A stretch of 64,000 bases of DNA from Diploscapter coronatus (Eukaryota; Nematoda; Chromadorea; Rhabditida; Rhabditidae): the NCBI GenBank assembly GCA_964036155.1, contig OZ038422.1, forward strand, positions 81,491,201 through 81,555,200, written 5' to 3'. Below the pieces are notes generated by a model. It saw only the letters and a list, made by a program, of their open reading frames with translations, was not told the origin of the DNA and ran no database searches. Positions 10,235 to 24,981 of the stretch are shown here, piece by piece. A program made the position numbers and the translations under genes. The stretch's first letter is position 1; the number at the start of each line of letters is the position of its first letter.

Positions 10235-10409
10235 ATGTCATGTGAGGGAATCGTCAAAACCCGATTATAAAATGCGACCAAATGTGTATCTCCCTATGGG
10301 GGCTTTATTGGCAATTTTTGAAAACATGGATAGGTACTCCTTGAGCACCTCTACATGCCTAGTATAGTCACTTGCCGTAGTTTCGCGGTAAATTGACTAG
10401 TGCCACAGT

Positions 10410-10521
10410 CAGCGAAAATTGTGCCTGCTCCGAGTCAATCTGGGCGGGTCGACACTTCCGTGAATTGTCTATTGGTATGCCGCTCCGCCCGGATCGACTC
10501 GGATAGGCACAATTTTCGCTG
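10410..10521. mobile_element. 112-bp MITE nested in the hairpin arm, 3-bp target duplication
   Basis: Terminal inverted repeats CAGCGAAAATTGTGCC / GGCACAATTTTCGCTG, flanked by AGT at 10407-10409 and 10522-10524. The uninterrupted sister arm (around 9650-9660) carries the empty site with a single AGT, which confirms both the insertion and the 3-bp duplication. A longer relative lies at 46274-46496. Confidence 0.9.
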
Positions 10522-10534
10522 AGTGAAATGTATT

Positions 10535-10994
10535 TGTTGGTCTTAAATACTTCGATTTGAGCGATGAGAATGAATTGTTGTGAGAAAATATCAGTCAGCA
10601 CCTTAATGTTTTCCTATTGATTTCTGATATGCCGAAATACTGTAGTGCAAAGTGAAACATTTCTGCTATTTCATTTGAAAATAAATGTAATAAATTTCGT
10701 AATCTGCTCAATAGAATTAGTATGCGAATCAACACAGACAAACTCTTTCTTCATCTTTCCTGTCCTTTCTATAAAGTACTAAAAACTAAATTTAATTTTC
10801 GGGAATACAAAAAGTATTTTCCTACAATAGAATGAAATTTTCTCCCCTCGCTATTTGATTGCATCAGATTATTTCGATCTGTAAACATAACTAATATATC
10901 AATCAACACTGCCAACTTCGCAAATGACATTCGACAAAGCGATGATTTTGAATCAACGACTTGATATAAAAAGATGTTAAATGATTTTATATAC
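10535..10994. other. Non-coding gap, nothing recognised
   Basis: AT-rich sequence between two foldback elements. No supported coding frame, RNA gene or regulatory site. Confidence 0.5.
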
Positions 10995-10997
10995 TTA

Positions 10998-12288
10998 CAA
11001 GGAATGCTCAACATAAGTAACGCGAGTTACCGAACAAGACCTATATCATTAGAAAGCTTGTTCCAAGAGCAGTGCAATGGTGTCAAGCTTTTGTGCCCGT
11101 TTGGACTTTTACGCGTAAACGAAGGACACAAAGTTTCTTAGTATAGGCCTGATGTCGCATAGCGCTTCTATCGCTGTTTCTTCGCGATTTCGCATAGAAT
11201 TTCGGAATTTTTTGTTGTAATATGTAGCAATATACCATGCAATGGTATAAAAAATAAATTCAAGTAAGTTCCGCCACATTTCAGGTACAGGTGGTTCATT
11301 TCCAGTTTTTGACCGGTCTTATAATAGCATCTTCCGAATAAAATCATTTCTAGGCTTTATTTCTGCAGCACATGCACTAATAACTTGTTTATGAGGTTTT
11401 CGACATCGTAGAATCCAAATATGATGATTAAAAACAGATTCGGCCACTTGTTCCGCATGTTCCGGAACCTTCCGGAAGCGATATCTTCCGGAAACGGAAA
11501 ATTTTTAATTCTTTATGGGAAAAATCTAAATTTGATATCATAATGATGAGAAAGGCACGAACAATTTAAATCCGAAGAGATCTTGTCGATACGATCACCA
11601 CATCGAATGTAGTGAATTTTTGAAGTTTGGGAGCAAAATTGGTCATAATTTGAGTCTCAAAATATACAAATTCTATTTTCGATCCGATCATCGTACCGAC
11701 GAGATCTCTTCGGATTTGAATTATTCGTACCCCTCTCGTCATTTTGATACCAAATTTGGATTTTTTTCCGTAAAGAAATAGCGATATTCCATTTTCGGAA
11801 AGTTTCGCTTCCGGAAGGTTTCGGAACATGCGGAACAAGTGGCCGAATCTGTTTTTAATCATCATATTTGGATTCTACGATGTCGAAAACCTCATAAACA
11901 AGTTATTAGTGCATGTGCTGCAGAAATAAAGCCTAGAAATGATTTTATTCGGAAGATGCTATTATAAGACCGGTCAAAAACTGGAAATGAACCACCTGTA
12001 CCTGAAATGTGGCGGAACTTACTTGAATTTATTTTTTATACCATTGCATGGTATATTGCTACATATTACAACAAAAAATTCCGAAATTCTATGCGAAATC
12101 GCGAAGAAACAGCGATAGAAGCGCTATGCGACATCAGGCCTATACTAAGAAACTTTGTGTCCTTCGTTTACGCGTAAAAGTCCAAACGGGCACAAAAGCT
12201 TGACACCATTGCACTGCTCTTGGAACAAGCTTTCTAATGATATAGGTCTTGTTCGGTAACTCGCGTTACTTATGTTGAGCATTCCTTG
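10998..12288. mobile_element. 1.29-kb nearly perfect foldback element, TTA duplication
   Basis: Starts CAAGGAATGCTCAACATAAG and ends with the complement; TTA flanks both sides (10995-10997 and 12289-12291). The arms (about 600 bp) differ by very few bases and even the apex around 11560-11700 is partly complementary, so there is almost no loop. No transposase. High arm identity implies a recent insertion or arm homogenisation. Confidence 0.88.
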
Positions 12289-12291
12289 TTA

Positions 12292-12764
12292 GAGAGCGCA
12301 AGTACCACTAGCTTTGGATTAGAGAGGGAAACAGAAGGAAAGACCGTATGAGTTATTTGGCAAAGGATTTTCACTTGAAATTCTTGCAAAATTTGACAGC
12401 TCATTTTAAAATTTAGACGTTATTAGTCAGTGCTGAGGCCTGCAAACGCGCTCCATTGCTAATTTAACTGTCATACATTATCATTTTCATCCATAGGCTC
12501 CTTATCCAAGTCAGAAAAATAAGGAAAAACCTTTGAAAACATTTAGGGATTGTCAAAAATGCCAAGTAAGACATTCCTCCCCCGTCTTTTGCAAGCGGGA
12601 AAGAAGTCACGCCCAACGGTGAATTTAGTAGAAAACCAGGGACAAATGAGGATTGTATCAAATGACTGTAACTTTGCGTGGAATGGACCATTTTCAAAAA
12701 TATGCCTGCACTTTCTAGCTATAGTTTAATTTCTCCCCGAAAAGCAATATTGATTAATAAATAG
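12292..12764. other. Non-coding gap, nothing recognised
   Basis: No gene, RNA or repeat that I can support between the foldback and the second Hsp70-like copy. Confidence 0.45.
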
Positions 12765-13790
12765 AGTAGAAAATATAAACATTCGAAAAAAAAACTAGAA
12801 TAGAATTGATCACGCAGCTGAAATTATGAAAGGTAAAATATTGCATAATTTAATATGAGCAGGTAAAATTGCTCAATCAGTGTAATTGAAAAGTATGAGG
12901 AACGTTATATATGTACTTCCTCTCTTATCAATTAGCTTTGTTTTAGGCATAAGAATATAGAAAGATAGAGTTCCCACTTTCCAATTCTCATGATATTTTC
13001 ATGCAACATGTTTTAATAATATAGATGGGTCTTAGTAGATAAAAAAAATTAAGAGCTGAACCGACTAGTTCCAGTCTGCTAGTAAAATTCATGAGCAATG
13101 ATGTCTTATCAGTGTTGGAAGAGTCTTAAACGCAGCTATATTATTTCTTATCAATTATTGCGCGATGCCATCTGTCGTCGCTTACATGAAAACGGGAAAA
13201 CGCTCGTTGATAAATCATTCCTAAATGCCGTTGTCAAACCGGAGAATATCATTGATGGTAGAAAAATTTTTAAAAATCGATTATTGATTTTTCAAAACTC
13301 TAAACGAGCAATTAACAGGCAACTCATCGACAAACCGATACAGAACGATATGAAGTTGTGGCTTTTCAAAGTCGTTGATCAAGACGCGAGTCTAATTTTA
13401 TTTAAAAAAAAAAAGTGTTATATTTTTATTCAGGGAAAGTCCCATATAAAAATCACCCAGAGCAGTCAAGAAAAAAATTACTTCTGAAGAAATTTCAGCC
13501 GAAATCCTGAAGGAAATCAAGTCAACTGCAGAGGTGAATCATTATGTAAAATTTCAAAATCGAAATAAAATAAAGATAAGGAAAAATAATGCTGAATATT
13601 TCAACCGATGAGCAATAGTAATGATTGTTTTTACTCTATTTCACATGGAATGCATGCATTGCATAATTTTATGGCTGATATGGAATAATAGTTGACAGAA
13701 ATCCAAAAATGGAGGTGAGATCTTCGTGTGCGCACTCACCAGGAAGAAATTCAAAGACATCGGCGGTGCGAAAATTCCACTCATTATCGA
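12765..13790 (+). pseudogene. Hsp70-family pseudogene fragment, copy 2
   Basis: Same-orientation duplicate of 1070-2110, including the 5' flank. The frame from 13098 stays open for 129 codons and covers HENGKTLVDKSFLNA, KPENIIDGRK, DMKLWLFKVVDQDA and KGKSH-like pieces. In another frame SEEISAEILKEIKSTAE follows, a close match to the Hsp70 'PEEISAxiLxklKetAE' motif. After an intron-like gap with a TTGACAG acceptor comes ALTRKKFKDIGGAKI. Similarity to copy 1 stops at about 13775. The frame break and the missing N-terminal and middle parts make a working chaperone very unlikely. Confidence 0.65.
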
Positions 13791-14140
13791 TGCGAAACGA
13801 GATAGTGCTTGGCGAAAGAAAAAAATTTTTCACTCTTCCGTTGCATATTGTAGTTCAGCGAAAATGAAGGAAACGATTATCCCCGATTTTCATTCAACTT
13901 CATTTTCATTGTTGCGGGCGGTCGTTTCTTGACTTTCTCTTTCCAGAACTTTCCCTAGAATTTTCTCAACTCCACGCCTTCTTTTTTTTTTAAATTGATT
14001 CTCGAATTTCTAGAATCACCGTGTTGCCCAAAGGGTGGCGCGACGGAGGTTTTATAAATTCGTTTCTTTTATCTTTGGCCTAAAATTTTGAATTTTTCTT
14101 AATGCTTTCTAATTTCAGTTGCCAATTTGCAATCAGCAAG

Positions 14141-15719
14141 ATGTCGGATCTGGTGGAGAACATCGAGAACATGGACGTGAATGCCATCAGAGACAAGGAG
14201 GACAAGGACATGTTGGAGAATGTGAGCGAGTAGTCAGAGAGCAGATGAGCAAATCTGCACGGATGCACGCGCGACACTGGGAGCACGCTCCATTTTGAAA
14301 CCTCACTAATTTTGGGAGGAAATCTCCCAGTCGTTCGTGGATTCGGGCACAAAGAGACGGGAGAAAATCAAGTTGAAAAGTGGTGACGTAACTAAACGTC
14401 TTTTCATTAAATACGCAACACCAAATTTGGAGTTTTGTATAGTTAAAACAGCGCAGAAACTTGAAGACAATTCTCAATAAATTCCAGCGAATTATCTTTC
14501 TGCTTGCAGGTCGAGAAGCTGATCTCCGACTTGGATTTGGACTGCAAGCAGGAGGAGCTGCAGAATAGGAACAAGAGCAAGAACAAGAACAAGGGCAGTG
14601 AGGAGGAAGCAGAAGCTGTTGAAGTGCAGAAGGACCAGGAAAAACTCCCTGCAAACGATGTGGACGAGGAGAAGACTGAATCCGAAGAGGAGACGCAGGA
14701 CAACAGCAGGTTGGGGAACGGTAATTTGGAAAGTTCACTCGAGATTCTTCGAATTGGTGAACTTTGCAAACTGCATCAGTGTCGGCAGTTCATAACTCAC
14801 GAGAAAATTTGGGAAAATGTAAAGAGGAAGGGGTGGAAATTGTCATGACGTGCACGAAGTTCTTTGATAAAAATGAAGATAATCTTTTGCTTTCAGCGGC
14901 GACTCGTCTACTACCTCGGACAGCTGCAGTGCAGAGGGAGAGGAGGGCTGTTTGGTCAAGGAGGAAAGTAAGATCGAGGCTGAGAAGGACGAGCAGAAGA
15001 AGACAGACGGGCACGGGCTCGATGCAGGGATTCTCACTGACAGACTCAACAAATCGGCTGCTGTACAGGTCAAGCTGACTGGAAATGAGACTGACCTCGC
15101 CAACTACTCTCAGGTGGGGACGAAGAAATAATTTGGACGAGTCTTTCCCAAAGCGTCTTTCTTTTGAAATGAAAATTTGACACGACTGAATGTGAAATCT
15201 CGGATTTGTTGCCAAAACTATCTGAAATTTGCAGGATAAGACTGTGAACGCGCCGCCCTCGACGCCCGTGGTCATGACTGCAGACGAGTCGAAGCCGCTC
15301 ATTGTTGATGGGCCGACGACTGCCGCCGATGAGAAGCAGAAAATGGAACATCTGAGAGGAGGTGCAGACAAGGAAGAGGACTCGTCCATGCACACGGCTG
15401 CCAGTCCCGATCCACTGCTCAAGCAGAGCAACAAGGAGGGCAGCGATGCCGACGGTGGAGAGAAGAACGACAACATGTGAGTTGGGCTCTCAGGTTCAAT
15501 AAAAACAATAAGAGAATTGAAAGTCAAAGTTGAGATCTCAAAATATTCCGATTCGAGGAGAGATTGCATATTCTCCCTTCTTTCATTCTTCTTTGGAATT
15601 TTGAAAATACACTTATAAAGTTGCAGTTTCAATTCAAAAGCAATCAAAAATGAGTTTTCAGGCAGAATCCGGCTGATAATCTGGACGAGAAGAAGAAGTC
15701 TGTCTGCTCGATCTGCTAG
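14141..15719 (+). CDS. Acidic 265-aa protein with C-terminal CaaX-like tail
   Basis: Five exons: 14141-14221, 14510-14709, 14897-15113, 15235-15476 and 15662-15719, all with GT-AG borders and matching phases (798 bp). An ATTTCAG acceptor at 14118 lies 22 bases before the ATG. The protein is very rich in Glu, Asp, Lys and Ser, with no membrane segment; the middle is predicted disordered from composition (EEEAEAVEVQKDQEK). It ends DEKKKSVCSIC: a lysine patch followed by Cys-Ser-Ile-Cys, which fits a CaaX prenylation signal with a polybasic membrane anchor, as in paralemmin or Ras-type proteins. Beyond the tail I see no firm family match. If prenylated it should sit on the inner face of a membrane. 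The downstream poly(A) signal is at 16124. Confidence 0.8.
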
Positions 15720-16123
15720 ACGATCCCTCCTATGCAGCTCGGCAACATCCCCCACTCGTCCCATTCCATCTTTCCTGTCAACTTCACCAAACTTCCCACT
15801 CCCCTTCCACTCAACCCCTCCAAAAATCTGTTGATCATCCCATCCGCATTTCGGGCAACTCAAACATCCTCCTTTTTACCCACTTTGTCTTCAGCTAAAT
15901 AGGCTCTTTTCACCACCAAGTATGGCCTTGACTGCATTCTTCTATTTCGTGTAAATACTCACTTTTAGCTTCAAATTGTATACTCTATGCTGCTAGCTTA
16001 GATCTTATATTTTTTTATGCCTAATCTACCTCTACTCATACTGCGCCGTACTCACTCATTCGGCTGTGTTTTAGCCATATTCTTATGACATTTGAAGAAG
16101 AACTTCGATTTTCTACTACGGGA

Positions 16124-16129
16124 AATAAA
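16124..16129 (+). terminator. Poly(A) signal AATAAA of the acidic-protein gene
   Basis: AATAAA about 400 bases after the stop codon at 15719, and 169 bases before the next gene's trans-splice acceptor. Confidence 0.5.
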
Positions 16130-16290
16130 GTTTTAGTTTTAAGTTTGAAGATTTTTTTTTCTATTTGTTTGAGTCTCAAACGGTTATCTTTGGAATTTTC
16201 TTCTCGTCCTCCAATATCTGCGCTCCGAATGCGCTGGGCGTGGCACTTCATTTCCTCCTTTTGTTCGTTTGAATTTCTTTCAAATTTTCC

Positions 16291-16297
16291 GATTCAG
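16291..16297 (+). other. Putative spliced-leader acceptor abutting the GluRS start
   Basis: CCGATTCAG ends exactly at the base before ATG; no upstream exon with a suitable donor and frame was found. Confidence 0.55.
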
Positions 16298-20192
<3,895 letters not shown>

Positions 20193-21359
20193 GTCTAATT
20201 AATCAACTTAGAAAAATAGTAGAATTTATTAGATAGTTGTCATAGTTGCGAAGGGTTGTTGATTTTTCCTGTTACTAAAGTTTTATATAAATGAGTAAAG
20301 TTTCAAATAATCTCTGGAAATGGTTCTGATAAGTTTAACACTCCACGCAACATAGAATTCGTACACTTTTGCATTCATCACAGAGCTTGCGGACACTTTT
20401 TCATTGCTTCGATTGAGCACATTTATAATTCCATAAAAATTTCAAACTCGGCACTAAAAGTAGGAAAGGAAAAGGGGGAACTGGGGGCTGATGGGAAAGG
20501 AGACAAAGTTGCTCGACTACTGCAGACATTACTGAATTTCTGAACGAATGGACTATTCGAGTAGTCCTCTGATTTTCAGAGTGATTTGATATTTCGAATC
20601 TTCCCGCCACCCTCTTTTCTCTTACCCTTTACCCTTTTATTTCCCTTTGTTACTCACTCATTCATCAATTCATTTGCATCGCTTCTCTCTTTGCATTTCA
20701 CGTAAACCTCCCATCAGATCGATCAATCTTGTATTTCTTGCATCGCAATCCCATGGAATTTCTATTTCGAGAAAGCCAGAGTTAGACCATGCATTTTCTC
20801 TGAGAATTTATCTGATCGACTTTCAACTAGGCAAGATCTTTAGACGAATGTATTGAAAAAGTTCGACTGCTATTACCTCGTTTTTTCGTAGTTGTAGTCA
20901 TAATTTCGGGAGGATACTGTTTAGTTTTTTCATTTTTCAATCAGTGCAGTCTGAAGTGACAATTGTGATCACTGAGAAAACCTATGATAAAAAAAATTCA
21001 GCCGCAATCTAACATTTCATCTTGTTCGAAAGATGCATTGGGTTTCAACGATTTACTTCCCAGAATGTCCTTCTCTGAGTCTGCTGCCCATTTGCCTAGT
21101 TTTTGCAGCTCACCTTCACCTTTGCTTACGGCTCATCAAATCGTCTCTTCATTGGATTTTCATTCCCTTTTCTTCCCTCTCTTCATTTGCAAGGGCGTCT
21201 TTCTGTCTCTCCCTTCCCATTTTAACATCTTTACCCATTTCAATAGGTCATCATCAGCTCCAAACAAGGCTATCCAATCCTGTTTTTCTTTACTTTTGCC
21301 ATTACAAATCCACCTCGTTTGCACCTGACTTTGAACGATTTCATATCATTTTCTGACAG

Positions 21360-21409
21360 ACAGATTGGCAGCTAGCTGTGAACATAGTGGATGTGGAAAA
21401 GGATATCTG
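21360..21409 (+). other. Candidate isolated exon
   Basis: Flanked by TTCTGACAG and GTGAGT, the frame reads TDWQLAVNIVDVEKDIW, far less biased than its surroundings. It can join in frame to 23112-23160 (acceptor CTATGCAG) ending CLHLAIRD and a stop. No first exon was found, and the second part overlaps the minus-strand frame at 23104-23340. Confidence 0.25.
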
Positions 21410-23103
21410 GTGAGTGGGAAGATCTGTCGGTCAGAAATAAGGCTGTTCGATATAAACTATCGGAGCAGACATATTTTTTGAGGAGTATCTTTAGATCTTC
21501 ATTTGTTCTCTAGGAATTTCTCTTATCTCAACTCCCATCTCTGTATTTGTGTGTATCGCCATTTGTGCTAAGTGCCTTCAATTAACTCAGCTACCATATG
21601 CACCTTAGTTGCAAGTAGATGCAGCCTTCTGCTCATATTTCTGCATTGTCTTTCACGCAACTGTTTCGGTCATTCTGTCCTTGTGATAATAGTCAAACTT
21701 GCTGCTGAAGTGACAATGGCAAGTGAAAGTGGAAAGTGATGATTGCGATGTTGCGTAAGGAAGGAGGGGAGGAAGGTGCAGATGAAAGGCGGCCCGCTGT
21801 GAGGCAATCAGTCTTCTCGTCCTTGTCCAGTCAACATTCTGTGCATTTTCAACAAGTTCATTGCAGGTTGTTTTTCTTACAAGCCCATCAAAGATCATTT
21901 CTTTGAAACGAGTAGATTGACTTTTCCGTTAAAATTTGAAATGGGATAAATTTCGGAACCCGAATTGAAGATGAGTCAATTTTTCGACTACTGAAATGAA
22001 TGTCAATTTGGAAAGTCACTTATTTCTTTCTCTTCATTTTATCTATATCGTTGCTTCTAAGGTCAGTGAACCTACAAGAAGCTTACACTTTCCTGCTTTT
22101 CCTCTGCCATTCAAATAACACGTGTTCCTGCTGTTGTTGGATGTTCTTTATCATTGCCCTTGTCTTGTTGTCCTTGTCAACTTTACTACAATCACTCGAG
22201 CGGAGAGGAGTTCATCTATCACCTGCATTCTGCCCTGCAGCTCTTTGCAACCAACCACTTGTCACCAATACTTCTGCCTTTCCTTCTTCTTCCTCATTTG
22301 CTTAGCTATCTTTTCTTGTCCTTACTTACATTTCTCTTGCTCTTGCTCATTTTCTTTGCGGCAATGTTACACCGTGACAGCTCCCTTCTCTTCTCGTAAA
22401 TATGTAATTGCATACTACTTACAAATCGTGTCCAATGCAATGCTTATTTTTGACATCTAAATATCAGCAACTCCCTGAGAAGAAGAAGAAAACTTTGAGA
22501 CGAAAATTTCTCATAACGAGGAGAATATTGAGGTTTTTAGCTGAGCAGTATTGTAGAGTCGTAAATTTGTGACTACTAGATTGTAAAAATGCGATTATCA
22601 ATGAAACACATCTCTTTGATATTATTTATTTGGGAACGTATAATAGTAGAAAATCTTATTTTCCGTGTAAATTTATCATGTTTCAAAATACTTGCTATCC
22701 AAATTTATTTATTCTTATTCAATTTTATTGCTTTATCTTACACACAAACCTTATCACCTAACTATTGGATAGCATAGATTTAGAAAAATATTTTGCTAAC
22801 TGAGATTGGATTGTTCTAATGACAATTGATACGACGCTCGACTTATCCCCGTTCGAATTGCCTACATTCTGTCGCAGTCACCTCTTCACTGCCCAGCAAT
22901 TTGTCCTCCCGCCAGCTCCTAAATCACTCCTCTTCCCTCTCCAATCGTTCCATTCATTCATTCATTCTCCTCCGTTTCTCCTATCATTCCCATTATCTCT
23001 TGATCTACCCTGCCCTCTGTCCACTTTGTTATCCTATCCCATATCCGATTGCATTCTCTTTGTTCGTGCCACGCTAATCAATCCTCCCATTTTATGATTA
23101 TCT

Positions 23104-23340
23104 CTATGCAGCGATGCGACCGTAAAGAGCAACTGTTTGCATCTCGCTATTAGGGATTAGCACAGAAAGAGTAAAGGGTTGCGCAACCCGCAAGTGGGCT
23201 AGAACTCTTCTATTGATTTTATCGAGAAATTGAGACATATCAATTCCACCAAAATGTCCACTATTTCTGAAGAATATTGTTGTTATGGTCGTGTATATGT
23301 TCGCCGCTTTATTATCCAACAGGTCACAGTAGCAATACAA
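23104..23340 (-). other. Short open frame of protein-like composition
   Basis: Seventy-eight codons open, ending VALYGRIAA and stop; the first ATG lies about 34 codons in (MSQFLDKINRR). Balanced composition (LRVAQPFTLSVLIPN) in a low-complexity setting. A TATATAAG sits about 75 bases upstream on this strand. No family recognised; it may be a gene relic. Confidence 0.25.
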
Positions 23341-24981
23341 TGATAGGGAGCAATATTAACCAAGACTAATAATATGAACAACGGGGGCGGTCACAGGGCA
23401 CGTCTTATATAGGGTGCTCGTGAGCGGTGATGTATCACAATAAAAATAGAATTGATACAATGGACGATGTCAGATCTCATTGTGTGAAATAGCTTCAATG
23501 CTTTCTGATAAATTAATCATCCTAGACAGGAATCATTTCTAGAAAATGAAAAGTCGCAAGGCTGGTTGCGACAATTGTAGAGGAATTATTGCATTCATCG
23601 TGTATTGTTATGCTAAATGAGAGAGTGGCCAGTGGCATTAGAAATGACCTCAACAAGAAAAGAAAGAATAGGAGGAAGGGGCGGGAAGGAGGGAGGAAAA
23701 AAGTAAGGAATGGGAAAGAGATTGGTATGTGGAATGGGATAGAAGGGAGGATAGAGATATCAAGGGCAGAGCCACTTGCCGTTCTGCTAGCCAGTGGCAG
23801 TCGATCAGATCAGCTCCAGGCATTCTTTTCCCCCTCTACCCTTTGTGTCACTCTGCCATCACTTTTTGCTCTCTGCTTTTCCTCCTCTTCTCTTTTTTCC
23901 TTCCCTTTGGCTGCTTCTTTACTCATTCAATCATCGTTTTTTCTTATCATTCTGAGGTTATTTGTATACATTAAATCCACTTGTTTGCTGCTGACAGACA
24001 TCGTTCATTCTAGTAGATTTCGTATATCTGAGCTTCCGAAGTTTGATGGAAGTGTACTGAAGCGATTTTTTATGACTTGTTGATTCTTTTTAATATAGGC
24101 ATATTGGTTTCAAGTGCTACATTATAGGATAAGTGATTATAAAATGGAGTGTTTAAACTTCAAAGAGCATTTCTGGATTTTGTCAAATAGCTGTGAATTC
24201 GATCATGTCATTTTAGTTATGATTTTATTGGCATTCCTATTGATTAGTCCAAGATATTTACACCATTCTGCAAATGCCCCAAGAACTATATTGGACTTGT
24301 TACGTTCCATATATGTCACGGTGTTATGCATATTGTGTGTTTGCAAACACCTGAGTGTTAGATGATGAGCCCTGCATTGATATCTTCTCAGTTCTCTTAC
24401 TGACAATGAGTGAATAGAGCTGATCATGCAATTGTTCACACATTCTCTCTGCCCTCCTTGTGCCTATGAATGGACAGTGCTGCTCTGTTTGGTTAGTCAT
24501 TGGCACAGTGTCCCATGGTCCCATTCTCATCAATGCAACCCACATCGACCCATCAAGTCATTCCATTCCATATCTGCCTTCCCATTCCGCTATTCCTTTT
24601 CCATATTCATTCGATTTATTCCATTTTGTCATCCCCAAATTGTTCGATTGCTTCAAGTTTGCAATCTGTGAATGGCCTCTGACCCGTAATGCGAGTTTCC
24701 TTCCCCTCTGCATTAGCATGCACTACTCTCTGCCCCTTGTCTTTGTCCTTCCCTCAATTCCTCCATTCACGTATTGTCTGTCTTGCTCATCTTCCTTCAC
24801 TCTCCTTTTCTTTATTTCTTACTTTGGTTAGAGTGTTCGCAACTTTGCATTCTCCTAAAATTTCCTCATTATGATGTTGCTGTTGTTCAAATATTTAGCA
24901 GAAGTTTTCATCTTTTGATATTTCGATTCTATCAAAACTTGTCGACCATCTTAGGGTTTTAGATGTTTCGTTTCTTCTTAA

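Larger units (their letters stand above)
9648..10532. mobile_element. Long hairpin carrying a tRNA-like unit in each arm
   Basis: About 9648-9955 is the reverse complement of about 10112-10532 once the nested MITE (10410-10521) is removed. The loop is about 155 bp. Shared stretches include GGTGCTCAAGGAGTACCTAT and CCCCCATAGGGAGATACAC. Arm identity is very high. No protein frame belongs to it. Confidence 0.85.
20193..24977. other. Pyrimidine-rich non-coding DNA
   Basis: The plus strand is dominated by TTCCT/CTTTT tracts from about 20.6 to 24.9 kb, giving many open but low-complexity frames rich in Ser, Phe, Leu and Pro. Two places read more like coding DNA: a 50-bp stretch at 21360-21409 on plus, and an open frame at 23104-23340 on minus; both are listed separately at low confidence. 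A TATATA motif is at about 23411. Otherwise nothing is supported. It lies upstream of the FN3 gene and could be its outron or promoter region. Confidence 0.5.

Noticed and set aside
10146..10367. 73-codon frame over the hairpin arm
   Set aside because: Covers the tRNA-like unit and hairpin; no coding features and an exact mirror in the other arm.
14790..15863. 357-codon open frame on the minus strand
   Set aside because: Antisense shadow of the acidic-protein exons and introns; the plus strand gives consistent splice phases and a sensible protein.
22819..24874. Plus-strand frames rich in Ser, Pro, Phe and Leu
   Set aside because: Same low-complexity effect in the 20.6-24.9 kb pyrimidine-rich block.
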